Assembly (NCBI GenBank): GCA_023423535.1
Contig: JAFAFL010000019.1
Location: forward strand, 124,001 to 188,000
DNA length: 64,000 nt
Direction of reading: 5' to 3'
DNA from: Pseudomonadota bacterium
GTDB taxonomy: Bacteria > Myxococcota > Myxococcia > Myxococcales > Myxococcaceae
The stretch's first letter is position 1. The number at the start of each line of letters is the position of its first letter. The position numbers were made by a program, and so were the translations under genes. Positions 34,007 to 43,142 of the stretch are shown piece after piece. The notes beneath the pieces are model-generated. The model was not told the origin of the DNA. It saw nothing but the letters and a program-made list of their open reading frames with translations, and searched no databases.

Positions 34007-35940
34007 TAGAGGAACAGCGAGGCGCCGAGCTCCGGGCCCCTCTCCAGCCGGCGCGCCTCGAGGTCCAGCGCGAACGCCTTCGACAGGTGCAGGCGTGCGC
34101 CGCCGCTCACGGTCCAGGCGGGACGAATCCGGGACTCGCCGTGCAGCCATCCGTCCGCCACCGCCAGCGCGGAGAGCCAGTTCGTCAGGTGCCAGCGCAG
34201 GCCCAGCCGCGCGCCGAGCGACGGGCGCACCCGGCTTCCGAACGCGCCCGCGAGGTCCGGTCCTCCGGCCACCGCCGCAGTGCCCAACGCGTAGAGGAGC
34301 GGGCCTCCATCGAACGGCTCGGCGCTCAAGCCTCCCGCTCCTTCGATCCGGCCGACGAGGCAGCCGTCACAGCCGCCATCACGGACCGTGGTCAGGCCCA
34401 GCCGCGTGCCGTGCGACGCGTTCACCGAGAACCTCGTGACGGCGGGGAGGTACTCCATGCGGAAGAGGTCGAGCTGCTCCAGCGTGAGCTGGCGCGTGAC
34501 CGGCGCGTAGCGGAGCTCCAGCGGCAGCACCTCCATCCGCATGTAGCTCGGAAAGCCCACGGGCCGGTCGAGCAGGTCGTGCAGCAGCAGCCGGTACGAG
34601 AGCCGCGTGAACGCGATGCCGTCGGAGACGCCACCGCCGATGCCCAGCCGGCCGCTGCCGTGCGCGAGGTGCGGTGCCTCCCGCTGCGGCGGCGCGCTGT
34701 CCACGTCCGACGACGGAACGCCGAGCTTCGCGCGCCGGACCATCAGGCGGTGCCGGCGCTCTTCGACCTCCGGCGCGGTGTTGAAGACGAGCTCCTTCGC
34801 GTGGCGGAGATCGACGAGATCCATCGCGGCGTCGAGCACCTCCGCCTGCCGCGCGGCGCTGCCTTCGATCGGCGCCTTCACGTCCTTCTGCAGTGCGTCC
34901 ACCGCCCGGAGCGCGGCGCCGTCCAGGCCCGCGGCGCGCTTGTGGAACTGCGTGCGCAACGAGGGCCGGTACTTCACGGATTCCACCAGCCCCGGCACGC
35001 TCCACACGATGCGGACCGCGTCGCCCGGAAAGACCGCCGCTCGCAGACGCTTCGTCAGCTCCAGCCTCGGCGCCGCCGCCTCGAGCGCGGTCAGCAGGTG
35101 CCACGAGCAGTTCTCGTCGATGTAGTAGTAGTCGAACCATGTGTGCCCGAGCTCCCACAGGTGCAGCACCAGCTGCTGCACCTCCGCGGGCGAGAGCGTG
35201 AGCCGGTACTCCCAGAGGTCGCGGGACTCGAAGTCGTTGTACTCCCTGACCTTGTAATAATAGGGGAGGCTGAGGAACTCGCCCCGGTAGCCGCCGGTCA
35301 GCCCGCGCAGCGCGTAGAGCACCGGGTTCGAGGTGTTCACCGCCCCGCCGAAGTTCACGCCCCAGTCGAGCAGCTCCTTCTGCTTCCCGTCCGGCAACTG
35401 CTCGTCGCGGTCGAGGCGCAGGAAGGTGTGGCCGAACACCGACGACGGATTGCCCAGGTAATAGGTGCTGAAGCTCAGCGTGACCCTGCGCGCCGCCACA
35501 CGCGTGACGAACTCCTCCAGCTTCGGACACGAAGGCCACGGCCACTGCGACGCCTCGAGTGCCAGCGCCCTCGTCAACATCGCGCGGCGCGCAGGAAAGA
35601 GGCAGGCCGCGTGAGGCGCTTCACCCTCGCGGACCGGTGCCTCGGGGAGAGGAGCGAAGACCGCTCGCACCGTCGCCTCGAGCTCCGCGCGCGGGTCCGT
35701 CTTTCCGCCCTTCGCGAGAAAGAACGCGGGCCCGTCCGCCTCGCTGCGCCAGCCGGTGAGCGAGGGCTGGTAGTGCACGAGCCGCCGCCACTCGGTCGTC
35801 TCCGCGAGCCGGAGCTCGGAGGCTCGCGCGACCAGGGCGTCCACCGCGTCCGGCTCCGCGGGCGCAGGACTGGCCATGACCGCGGAGGACCACAGCCACG
35901 CGCCGAGTGCGATCCCCACCGAGCCCACAAAGCCGCGCAT
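34000..35940 (-). CDS. DUF4105 (Lnb-type) periplasmic protein
   Basis: A 646-residue exported protein; signal peptide MRGFVGSVGIALGAWLWSSAVMA. The DUF4105 core is clear (FSTYYLGNPSSVFGHTFLRL, DWGVNFGG, FLSLPYYYKVREYN, HTWFDYYYIDENCSWHLL), corresponding to residues about 130-310. The C-terminal half (about 480-646) has beta-barrel-like repeats ending in ELGASLFLYY, so it may be tied to the outer membrane. Related proteins (Lnb) act in outer-membrane lipid or lipoprotein processing in other bacteria, but the role here is inferred. The start at 35940 follows GAGGTGAAG; the frame is open further up without a signal peptide. Confidence 0.8.
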   Translation of the reverse strand: MRGFVGSVGIALGAWLWSSAVMASPAPAEPDAVDALVARASELRLAETTEWRRLVHYQPSLTGWRSEADGPAFFLAKGGKTDPRAELEATVRAVFAPLPEAPVREGEAPHAACLFPARRAMLTRALALEASQWPWPSCPKLEEFVTRVAARRVTLSFSTYYLGNPSSVFGHTFLRLDRDEQLPDGKQKELLDWGVNFGGAVNTSNPVLYALRGLTGGYRGEFLSLPYYYKVREYNDFESRDLWEYRLTLSPAEVQQLVLHLWELGHTWFDYYYIDENCSWHLLTALEAAAPRLELTKRLRAAVFPGDAVRIVWSVPGLVESVKYRPSLRTQFHKRAAGLDGAALRAVDALQKDVKAPIEGSAARQAEVLDAAMDLVDLRHAKELVFNTAPEVEERRHRLMVRRAKLGVPSSDVDSAPPQREAPHLAHGSGRLGIGGGVSDGIAFTRLSYRLLLHDLLDRPVGFPSYMRMEVLPLELRYAPVTRQLTLEQLDLFRMEYLPAVTRFSVNASHGTRLGLTTVRDGGCDGCLVGRIEGAGGLSAEPFDGGPLLYALGTAAVAGGPDLAGAFGSRVRPSLGARLGLRWHLTNWLSALAVADGWLHGESRIRPAWTVSGGARLHLSKAFALDLEARRLERGPELGASLFLYY

Positions 35941-35968
35941 CACGTCTTCACCTCGCAGCGTGCGGACG

Positions 35969-36006
35969 AAAAAAGGCCGGAGCACTCCGCTGCGAGCGCT
36001 CCGGCC
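35969..36006 (-). terminator. Rho-independent terminator of the DUF3015 gene
   Basis: On the minus strand, GGCCGGAGC (36006-35998) pairs with GCTCCGGCC (35983-35975), followed by a run of six Ts (35974-35969). It lies just after the stop of the gene that ends at 36031. This is the clearest intrinsic terminator in the window. Confidence 0.75.
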
Positions 36007-36030
36007 GGCGTCTCTACGTCAGGACGCGGT

Positions 36031-36513
36031 TCAGATCACCTGCTGGCAGGCGAGCGCCGGGTCCTCGCGGAGCGTCTCGAGGATCGCGTGCGTGACCTGC
36101 TCGCTCTCCACCTGCGCGGTTGGGAAAATGCGCTCGTAGTTCTTCTGAAGCGTGGCGCCGACCTGCGACGAGTCACGGCAGCCGGCGATCGCCGCAAGCC
36201 CGATGATGGTGTCGCCCTGGCCGCGCGAGATGTCCTTCGCCACCACTTCGCGGTTGGCCTCGATGTAGATCTTCGTGTTCTGCGCCACGCCCTTCACGCT
36301 CGCCTCGCCGCAGTTGAGCGTGCCGAAGGTGATGCCGAAGGTCTGGTTCGCGAAGAGGCCGTTGAGCGTGGCGCCCAGCACCTGGATGATCCCCTTCTGG
36401 TCGCCCAGAAGCACCGAGCCGAGGCCACAACCCGACGCGCCATAGGGCGCCGCGAGGGCCACGCCGGAAGACGCCAGAACGACTCCAACGACTGCTGCAG
36501 TGAGACGACGCAT
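36031..36513 (-). CDS. DUF3015 family secreted protein
   Basis: A 160-residue exported protein: signal peptide (MRRLTAAVVGVVLASSGVALA), then the family signature YGASGCGLGSVLLGDQ, ATLNGLFANQTFGITFGTLNC and AQNTKIYIEANREVVAKDI. DUF3015 proteins are small periplasmic or surface proteins of unknown role, common in Proteobacteria. GGAGGGG lies upstream of the ATG, and an intrinsic terminator follows the stop, so it is probably a single-gene unit. Confidence 0.88.
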   Translation of the reverse strand: MRRLTAAVVGVVLASSGVALAAPYGASGCGLGSVLLGDQKGIIQVLGATLNGLFANQTFGITFGTLNCGEASVKGVAQNTKIYIEANREVVAKDISRGQGDTIIGLAAIAGCRDSSQVGATLQKNYERIFPTAQVESEQVTHAILETLREDPALACQQVI

Positions 36514-36614
36514 GTGTGAATCCCCTCCGATGGTGTGTGCGCTACCCGCCGGATGTCGTGGGCAGCGGCGCCGAATCTCACCACAGGTTCATCGGCTCAT
36601 CGCCAGAAAGTGCG

Positions 36615-37292
36615 TCACCGCGCGCGTTCGACCCTCCACCAGCGGTAGTGCAGCGCGAGGCCCTCGCTCTCGATCTCGAACGCGGGCGCGTGTTCCGACG
36701 CCAGCGCCAGAAGGCCGGCCCGAGCGATCGCCTCTTCGCAGCGGTCGCGAGACCAGAAGCGGAGTGTCACCTGCGGCTCGGTGCCGTTGAGCGTCCGGCT
36801 CGCGGCTTCATGTCCCGGCAGATCGTCGCGCTGCTCGAGGACGGAGAAGAGGAGGAGGCCCTCTTTGCGCAGCGCCCGGGCAAGGTTCGCCAGCGTCGCG
36901 TCGAGGTCGGTGCAGTAGTCCAGACACCCGGCGGCCACCGCGACGTCGAAGCGGCCCAGCTCCGGAGGAAGGGGCTCGGTGTAGCTGTGCTGCAGGTAGC
37001 GTCCGCCGGGCCGGCCCGCGCGCGCGACCTCGAGCATGCGCTCGGAGAGGTCGATCCCCACCACCTCGACCGAGTCGGGCAGTCCTCGCGTGAGCTGTCC
37101 GCCGCCGCAGCCCACGTCCAGCACCCGCATGCCGGGCTTCACGTGTGACGAGAGGAAGTCTTCCACGCGCGCGCGGTAGTGGTGCAGCGACGGGTAGAGC
37201 ACCTCGTAGAGCCCGGCCACCGAGTCGTAGAGCGCCTCCACCCGGCGCTCCTCGTCTTCGCGGCCGGGTCTTTCCGGAGGCTGGTGCGACAT
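36615..37292 (-). CDS. Class I SAM-dependent methyltransferase
   Basis: A 225-residue cytosolic methyltransferase with the glycine-rich SAM site VLDVGCGGGQL (57-67), the acidic strand VVGIDLS and the motif FDVAVAAGCLDYC. The overall layout resembles small-molecule methyltransferases of the UbiE/Coq5-like superfamily. Substrate unknown. It starts 45 nt after the end of pntB on the same strand, so it may be a distal part of that operon. Confidence 0.85.
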   Translation of the reverse strand: MSHQPPERPGREDEERRVEALYDSVAGLYEVLYPSLHHYRARVEDFLSSHVKPGMRVLDVGCGGGQLTRGLPDSVEVVGIDLSERMLEVARAGRPGGRYLQHSYTEPLPPELGRFDVAVAAGCLDYCTDLDATLANLARALRKEGLLLFSVLEQRDDLPGHEAASRTLNGTEPQVTLRFWSRDRCEEAIARAGLLALASEHAPAFEIESEGLALHYRWWRVERAR

Positions 37293-37337
37293 GCGCGCGG
37301 AACAGACGCGAGGCCGTCCGCGCGCGCAAGCGTCAGG

Positions 37338-38804
37338 TCACGCCGCCGCCTTCGTCTCGCCCTCGTCGCGCACCTTCGCGACCAGCGCCTCCATGCTCTT
37401 GCGCGCGTCGCCGAAGAGCATGCGGGTGTTCTCGAGGTGGAAGAGCGGGTTCTCCACGCCGGCGTAGCCCGCCGCCATGCCGCGCTTGAGCACCACCACC
37501 ACCTGCGACTTCCAGACCTCGAGCACCGGCATGCCGTAGATGGGGCTGGCGGTGTCGGTGAGCGCGCCCGGGTTCACGATGTCGTTCGCGCCGATGACGA
37601 GGACCACGTCGGTCTTCTCGAAGTCGGCGTTGATGTGCTCCATCTCCTGCACGATGTCCCAGGGGACGCCGGCCTCGGCGAGCAGCACGTTCATGTGACC
37701 GGGAAGGCGCCCCGCCACCGGGTGGATGGCGAAGCGCACGTTGACGCCGCGCTCGCGCAGTTCACGCACGAGCTCGTTAACCGCGCCCTGCGCACGCGCC
37801 ACCGCCATGCCGTAGCCGGGGACGATGATGACGCTCTTCGCGCTGCGCAGCCGGCCCGCGACCTCGCCCGCGTCCATCGCCTGCACCGCACCCTGCGCTT
37901 CGCTCTGCGACGAAGAGGGCGCCTTCGCGTCCGCGGTGCCGAACCCGCCGAAGACGACGTTGAGGATGGACCGGTTCATCGCCCGGCACATGATGATGGA
38001 GAGGATGGCGCCGGACGCACCGACGAGCGCGCCGGTGACGATGAGCAGGTCGTTGCCGAGCATGAACCCCGCCGCCGCAGCCGCCCAGCCGGAGTAGCTG
38101 TTGAGCAGCGACACCACGACCGGCATGTCCGCGCCGCCAATCGCCATCACCAGGTGGATGCCGAGCAGGCCCGCGAGCACCGCCAGCCCCACGAGCCACG
38201 GCAGGCCCGCCGCCGCGTCGCCGCCCGCGGCGATGAACGGCCACAGGCTGCCGATCATGATCGCGACCAGCGAGAGGTTCAGCAGGTGCCGCCCCGGCAG
38301 CAGCAGCGGCTTGCCGGAGATCGTGCCGCGCAGCTTTCCCCACGCGATGATCGAGCCGGTGAAGGTGAGCGCGCCCACCGCCACGCCGGCCCAGACCTCG
38401 AAGCGGGCCACGAGCTCAGCCACGCGCGCGGTCTCGTCCAACGGATCGAACACCTTGTGCGGCGCGAGGTACGAGGAGATGCCGACGAACACCGCAGAGA
38501 GGCCGACGAAGCTGTGGAGGATGGCGACGAGCTCCGGCATCCCGGTCATCTCCACCCGCCGCGCGAGCACCGCGCCGATGGCGCCGCCGATCACCAGCGA
38601 CCCGCCGATCAGCGCCCAGCCGATCGCCGAGCCGCCCTTGCCCTCGACGATCCAGGTCACGCCCGCCATCACGATGGCCAGCGCCATCCCGATCATCCCG
38701 TACAGGTTCCCGCGCCCCGCGGTCTGCTGACGGGAGAGGCCTCCGAGGCTCTTGATGAAGAGCACCGCGGCCAACAGGTAGATCAGCGTCACCTCGCCGT
38801 TCAT
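37338..38804 (-). CDS. pntB: NAD(P) transhydrogenase subunit beta
   Basis: The membrane and NADP-binding subunit of proton-translocating transhydrogenase, which makes NADPH from NADH using the proton gradient. 488 residues: about nine membrane segments (1-290) and a C-terminal NADP-binding domain with IIVPGYGMAVARAQ and DVVLVIGANDIVNPGA. The ATG overlaps the pntA stop (ATGA), so translation is coupled. Confidence 0.96.
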   Translation of the reverse strand: MNGEVTLIYLLAAVLFIKSLGGLSRQQTAGRGNLYGMIGMALAIVMAGVTWIVEGKGGSAIGWALIGGSLVIGGAIGAVLARRVEMTGMPELVAILHSFVGLSAVFVGISSYLAPHKVFDPLDETARVAELVARFEVWAGVAVGALTFTGSIIAWGKLRGTISGKPLLLPGRHLLNLSLVAIMIGSLWPFIAAGGDAAAGLPWLVGLAVLAGLLGIHLVMAIGGADMPVVVSLLNSYSGWAAAAAGFMLGNDLLIVTGALVGASGAILSIIMCRAMNRSILNVVFGGFGTADAKAPSSSQSEAQGAVQAMDAGEVAGRLRSAKSVIIVPGYGMAVARAQGAVNELVRELRERGVNVRFAIHPVAGRLPGHMNVLLAEAGVPWDIVQEMEHINADFEKTDVVLVIGANDIVNPGALTDTASPIYGMPVLEVWKSQVVVVLKRGMAAGYAGVENPLFHLENTRMLFGDARKSMEALVAKVRDEGETKAAA

Positions 38805-40441
38805 GACGCACCGCCCTTCCGGAACATCCGCAACATCCGTTCTGTGACGAGGAACCCGCCGAACACGTTGATCGCCGCCACCAGCACCGCGAGCGCCCCG
38901 AGGATCGTGGCGAGGTTCAGCTCACTGCCCACCTGCAGCATCCCGCCGACGATGATGATTCCGCTGATCGCGTTGGTGACGCTCATCAGCGGCGTGTGCA
39001 GCGCCGGCGTCACGCTCCACACCACCTGCCAGCCGATGAAGCAGGCGAGGATGAACACGGTGAAGTGACGGAGGAAGTCCGGCGGCAGGAAGCGCCCCGC
39101 GCCGAAGAGCAGGGCGATCACCAGCAACCCGCCCACGGTCGTGCCCCACGCGCTGCGCACCGGCGACATCAGCGAGTGCTGCATCGGCTTCGCGCCCGGC
39201 GGAGGCGGCTCCGCGACCGCGGTGTGTCCAGCCTTCACCGTGCCCGGCGCCCCGATCGTTGCGCTCGCCGCCGTCGAAGCGGACGCGGCAGGCGCGGCAG
39301 GGGCGGGCGCCTTCTTCTCCGGCGGCGGAAGGATCTCGCCTTCGTGGGTGAGCAGGGCAGGGCGGATGACGTCGTTGTCGAGGTCCACGCGGAACCCCTC
39401 GCCGCCGCCCATCTCCTGCAGGAGGTGCACGAGGTTGTTCGCGAAGAAGCGGCTCGCGACGGTCGCCATGCGGCTGGTGAGGTCGGTGAACCCGACGATC
39501 TTCACGCCCCGGTGCAAGACCACCTGATCCGGCACCGTCAGCGCGCAGTTGCCGCCCTGCTCGGCGGCCATGTCCACCACCACCGAGCCCGGCTTCAGGC
39601 ACTCGACGACGTCCTCTGGCAGGAGCACCGGCGCCTTCGCCCCGGGCACCAGCGCGGTGGTGATGATGACGTCCACCTCGCGCGCCTGCTGGCGGAAGAG
39701 CGCCATCTCCGCGGCGATGAACTCGGGGCTCATCACCTTCGCGTAGCCGCCCGAGCCCTCGCCGCTCTCCTTGAAGTCCACCTCGAGGAACTGCGCGCCG
39801 AGCGACTGCACCTGCTCGCGTGCCGCCGAACGGGTGTCGAACGCGCGGACCTCCGCACCGAGCGCGCGCGCCGCCGCAATCGCCGCCAGTCCCGCCACGC
39901 CCGCGCCGATGATCAGCACCCGGGCCGGAGGAGACGCGCCGGCGGCGGTGATCTGTGCGCCGAAGAAGCCCTGGTACTGCGACGCGGCCTCGACCACCGC
40001 GCGGTAGCCGGCGAGGTTCGCCATCGACGAGAGCACGTCCATCTTCTGGGCGCGCGTCACCCGCGGGATGCGCTCCAACGCCAGCGCGGTCAGCTTCTGC
40101 TCGCGACAGGTCTGGGTCAGCTGCGGCCGCCGCTCGGGCTGCATCACGCCGACCACCACGGCACCTTCGCGCGCGTGTCGGAGCTCGTCGTCGGTCGGCG
40201 GGCGCACCTTGAGGATGACGTCCGCGGACCAGGCCTCTCCGTTCGGGCTCACGGTCGCGCCGGCCTGGCGGAAGAGCTCGTCGGGGAAGCCGGCGGCGAG
40301 GCCCGCGTCCTGCTGAACCACCACCGCGAAGCCCAGCTCGCGCAGCCGCCGCACCGAGTCCGGTGTGGCCGCGATCCGTCGTTCGTTTGGTGCTGATTCC
40401 CGGGGCACTCCGATTCGTGTCGGCAGGGAGGGCTTGGTCAT
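38801..40441 (-). CDS. pntA: NAD(P) transhydrogenase subunit alpha
   Basis: The NAD(H)-binding subunit fused to its membrane part, as in E. coli PntA. 546 residues: an alanine-dehydrogenase-like NAD domain with GAGVAG (179-184) and ALGAEVRAFDTR; the family stretch GYAKVMSPEF and DVIITTALVPGAKAP; an Ala/Pro-rich linker (about 395-440); then four C-terminal membrane helices (about 447-535) with SGIIIVGGML. The start at 40441 follows CAGGAGCC. The longer open frame upstream is antisense to the deaminase region and unlike pntA. Confidence 0.95.
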   Translation of the reverse strand: MTKPSLPTRIGVPRESAPNERRIAATPDSVRRLRELGFAVVVQQDAGLAAGFPDELFRQAGATVSPNGEAWSADVILKVRPPTDDELRHAREGAVVVGVMQPERRPQLTQTCREQKLTALALERIPRVTRAQKMDVLSSMANLAGYRAVVEAASQYQGFFGAQITAAGASPPARVLIIGAGVAGLAAIAAARALGAEVRAFDTRSAAREQVQSLGAQFLEVDFKESGEGSGGYAKVMSPEFIAAEMALFRQQAREVDVIITTALVPGAKAPVLLPEDVVECLKPGSVVVDMAAEQGGNCALTVPDQVVLHRGVKIVGFTDLTSRMATVASRFFANNLVHLLQEMGGGEGFRVDLDNDVIRPALLTHEGEILPPPEKKAPAPAAPAASASTAASATIGAPGTVKAGHTAVAEPPPPGAKPMQHSLMSPVRSAWGTTVGGLLVIALLFGAGRFLPPDFLRHFTVFILACFIGWQVVWSVTPALHTPLMSVTNAISGIIIVGGMLQVGSELNLATILGALAVLVAAINVFGGFLVTERMLRMFRKGGAS

Positions 40442-40577
40442 TCCGGCGGCTCCTGTGCAGGGGATGCGCCAGCCTACGCGCGGAAGCGCTGGGGCGCACG
40501 GGACGCAAGCCCTGCGCGTACCGGCGGACCGGTGCAGTTCCTGCGCGAGCGCTGTGGAGATCGGGGATGCTCCGCGC

Positions 40578-41066
40578 ATGTCCACACCCCCATCGCTGGC
40601 GCGGAGGTGGCTTCTCGAGGCGATCGAGCTCGCGCGAAGGAACGTCGTCGACAACGGCGGCCGCCCGTTCGGCGCTGTGATCGTGAAGGACGGGCGGGTC
40701 GTGGCGCGCGCGGTGAACGAGACGGCGGGGACGAACGATCCCACCGCACACGCCGAACTCCTCGCGCTCCGCGAGGCCGGCCGCGCGCTCGGAACGCCGA
40801 TGCTCGAAGGCTGCACCGTGTACGCGAGCGGGCACCCCTGTCCGATGTGCCTCGCCGCGATGCGCCTCGCGGGCGTGGAGGCGGTCTCGTACGCGTACTC
40901 GCTCGAGGAGGGCGAGCCCTTCGGGCTGACGACCGCGCCGCTCTACGCGGAGCTCGCCGGCCCGCGCTCCGGGTGGAAGCTCCGCCTCGAGCACGTCCCC
41001 GTCCGGCCCCCGGCGACGGAGGATCTCTACGAGCTCTGGCAGTCGCTTCAGCGCGCGAAGGGCTGA
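40578..41066 (+). CDS. Nucleoside/guanine deaminase family protein
   Basis: A 162-residue zinc deaminase of the CMP/dCMP superfamily. Zinc and proton-shuttle residues are visible: H58 and E60 in HAEL, C88 and C91 in PCPMCLAA. The size and the lack of an extra RNA-binding tail favour a free nucleobase or nucleoside deaminase (guanine deaminase-like) over TadA, but the substrate is not certain. Start at ATG 40578; upstream in-frame codons run through antisense of pntA. Confidence 0.85.
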   Translation: MSTPPSLARRWLLEAIELARRNVVDNGGRPFGAVIVKDGRVVARAVNETAGTNDPTAHAELLALREAGRALGTPMLEGCTVYASGHPCPMCLAAMRLAGVEAVSYAYSLEEGEPFGLTTAPLYAELAGPRSGWKLRLEHVPVRPPATEDLYELWQSLQRAKG

Positions 41067-41225
41067 GCGAGCCGCGCGAACCAGGCGTGGTGCTCGAAGG
41101 TGAGAAGGCGCTCGCCGTCGCGCTCCTCCACCAGGACGGTTCTCGGAGCAGCGACTCCTCCGAAGCGGCGGCGCCACGTCTCGGTCTCCGGGCCCTGAAG
41201 TGAATCGCTCACGGCCCGGAGCATG
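41048..41225 (-). CDS. Possible small hypothetical protein
   Basis: A 58-residue frame that overlaps the deaminase end by 19 nt and lies 20 nt upstream of the cytochrome gene on the same strand. The translation (LRAVSDSLQGPETETWRRRF then VLVEERDGERLLTFEHHAWF) is protein-like rather than biased antisense sequence, but nothing else supports it. It has no recognisable domain and no clear ribosome site. Confidence 0.3.
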
Positions 41226-41245
41226 CTCACCCGGAGCGCTCGCCG

Positions 41246-42691
41246 CTACAGCGTGTACATGTACGCCACGAGGTCCTGCTTCTCCTGCGCGGTGAGCTTC
41301 AGCCCGAGCACGAGGTTGAAGTACTCCACCGTGTCGTCGAGCGTCAGCGCGCGGTCGTCGTGCAGGTAGGGCGGGCTCTCCTTGATGCCGCGTAGCGGGA
41401 ACGTCTTGATCGGCCCGTCACGCGAGGCCATCCGGCCGTTGATCATCACCGGCTCGTAGAAGCGCTCGACCTTGAGGTCGTGCATGAGGTTGTCGCTGAA
41501 CAGCGGCGGCGCGTGGCACTCCGCGCAGCGGCCCTTGCCGAAGAAGACCTTCTCCCCGCGCAGCTCCTGCTCCGACGACTTCGCCGGGATGAGCCGTCCG
41601 AAGACGTCGAGCTTCGGCGCCGGCGGGAAGTCCAAGATCTCCTGGAACTCGCTCATGTCGTGCACCTGCGTGGGCCGGTCGAGCGTGTTCACGCCCTTCT
41701 TCACCGCCACCACGGTGTCGCCGTCGAAGTAGGCGGCGCGCTGCTCGAACTCGGTGAAGTCCTCCACCGTCTTCAGCGCGCGCTGCGAGCCGAAGAGCCG
41801 CTGCGAGTGCACCCCGCGCAGGGACGGCGTGTCGATGCGCTTGCGGAAGTGCTGCGGTCGGATGTCGCCCACGAGGTGCGTGGCCGCGTTGGTGTGACCG
41901 TTGGCGTGGCAGTCGAAGCAGACGACGCCCATGCTCGGCCTCAGGCTGCGGCGATCGTTGGTGAGGTTGAACTGCTGCTGCGGAAACGGCGTGACGAGCA
42001 GCCGCAGCCCGTTGAGCTGCTTCGGCGTGAGGACCCCGTTGAACAGCTCGAAGAAGTTCTGGTTGGTGACGAGCTGGCCCTTCGAGACGTCGCCGAGGTC
42101 CGGGCGCGTGGTGAGGAAGATCGCCGGCGGGAACTCGGGGAGCACGTGGTCGGGCAGATCGAAGTCGAGGTCGAACCGCGTGAGGTCGCGGCCCTCCTGC
42201 TTCTTCACCTCCTCGATGTGGAAGGCCGGAAACAGCATCCCGCCTTCGGGATGGTTCGGGTGCGGCAGCGGGAGAAAGCCCTTCGGCCAGAGGTTGCGCG
42301 CCTTGATCTCCTCCGGGGTCAGCTCCGCCAGCTGCTCCCACGTCATCCCGCCCTGCAGCTTCACCCGGACGCCGCCCTGCACCGGCTTGCCGCGCGTCAT
42401 GGTCACGCCCTTCACCGGCCGGTTCGCGAGGTCGTAGCGCTCCTCGAGGAGCTTCTTGTGCCGCGGCAGCGCCTCCTTCTTCGCCGCGAGGCCGCGCTGG
42501 TGGATCTGATCGAACGAGTCCTCCACCGCGACGGGGATGTAGCTCGTCTTCGCGCGCAACGGCGCCGGCTGGTCCGTCTCCGCCTGCTTCGGTTTGTCCT
42601 GCGACGGTGTCCGCGTCTGCGCCGCCGCGGTACAGGCGAGGACCACCACCGAGCCCGCCATCAGAATGACTCCGGCCCACATGCCTCTCAT
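41246..42691 (-). CDS. Di-haem cytochrome c peroxidase-like protein
   Basis: A 481-residue exported protein with two c-type haem sites, CFDCH (C258, C261, H262) and CAECH (C389, C392, H393). The N-terminus has a signal (GVILMAGSVVVLACTAAAQ) that may be a lipoprotein signal (C20). The C-terminal part ends with the family-typical TVEYFNLVLGLKLTAQEKQDLVAYM. The first 240 residues are longer than in classic CcpA/MauG peroxidases and lack another haem motif. It may act in peroxide removal or electron transfer in the periplasm. The start at 42691 follows AGAGGAGC. Confidence 0.85.
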   Translation of the reverse strand: MRGMWAGVILMAGSVVVLACTAAAQTRTPSQDKPKQAETDQPAPLRAKTSYIPVAVEDSFDQIHQRGLAAKKEALPRHKKLLEERYDLANRPVKGVTMTRGKPVQGGVRVKLQGGMTWEQLAELTPEEIKARNLWPKGFLPLPHPNHPEGGMLFPAFHIEEVKKQEGRDLTRFDLDFDLPDHVLPEFPPAIFLTTRPDLGDVSKGQLVTNQNFFELFNGVLTPKQLNGLRLLVTPFPQQQFNLTNDRRSLRPSMGVVCFDCHANGHTNAATHLVGDIRPQHFRKRIDTPSLRGVHSQRLFGSQRALKTVEDFTEFEQRAAYFDGDTVVAVKKGVNTLDRPTQVHDMSEFQEILDFPPAPKLDVFGRLIPAKSSEQELRGEKVFFGKGRCAECHAPPLFSDNLMHDLKVERFYEPVMINGRMASRDGPIKTFPLRGIKESPPYLHDDRALTLDDTVEYFNLVLGLKLTAQEKQDLVAYMYTL

Positions 42692-42860
42692 GTCTGCTCC
42701 TCTCTCTCTGCGGCAGCCGACATCCGCGTTCGTTGGAAGCGACGAGGCTCGGAGAGATCTGCGCGCGAAGGGAATGAGACGGCGGTCACGTCTGCGCTGA
42801 AGCGAACTCTGGCCCCGCGCCTTGTTCCTCGCCCGGCGACCGTGCCTAAGTGCGCGCCTC

Positions 42861-43139
42861 ATGGCGTCGGTCGTCATCACTCGCAATCTGCTCGCGTTCT
42901 TTCCGCAGCTCGCGGACGAGGATCTCTCCGTCGAGGCCACCACCGTCGCCGCGGTCATCGCGGAGCTGGAGCGGCGTGCGCCGGGCTTTGCCTTCTACGT
43001 GTGCGACGAGCTGGGGCGGCTGCGCACGCACGTGAACGTGTTCGTGGGTGAGGAACGCGTGAACGACCGGACGCGGCTCACGGACGCGGTGGGACCGGAC
43101 ACGCGCGTCTTCATCATGCAGGCACTGTCAGGGGGTTAG
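42861..43139 (+). CDS. MoaD/ThiS-like ubiquitin-fold protein ending in Gly-Gly
   Basis: A 92-residue beta-grasp protein. Residues AAVIAELERRAPGFAFYV, VNVFVGEERVNDRTRLTD and VGPDTRVFIMQALSGG fit the MoaD/ThiS/ubiquitin fold, and it ends exactly in Gly-Gly, the form that is adenylated and thiocarboxylated or conjugated. No E1-like MoeB/ThiF, molybdopterin or thiamine gene is near. The BNR propeller gene starts 3 nt later and its ribosome site lies in the GG codons, so the two proteins are made together. It may be a sulfur carrier or a protein modifier (inference). Start at ATG 42861. Confidence 0.85.
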   Translation: MASVVITRNLLAFFPQLADEDLSVEATTVAAVIAELERRAPGFAFYVCDELGRLRTHVNVFVGEERVNDRTRLTDAVGPDTRVFIMQALSGG

Positions 43140-43142
43140 ATC

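Noticed and set aside
40578..41066. Calling the deaminase TadA (tRNA adenosine deaminase)
   Set aside because: The zinc motif is shared by the whole superfamily; the length and flanking residues do not favour the tRNA enzyme.
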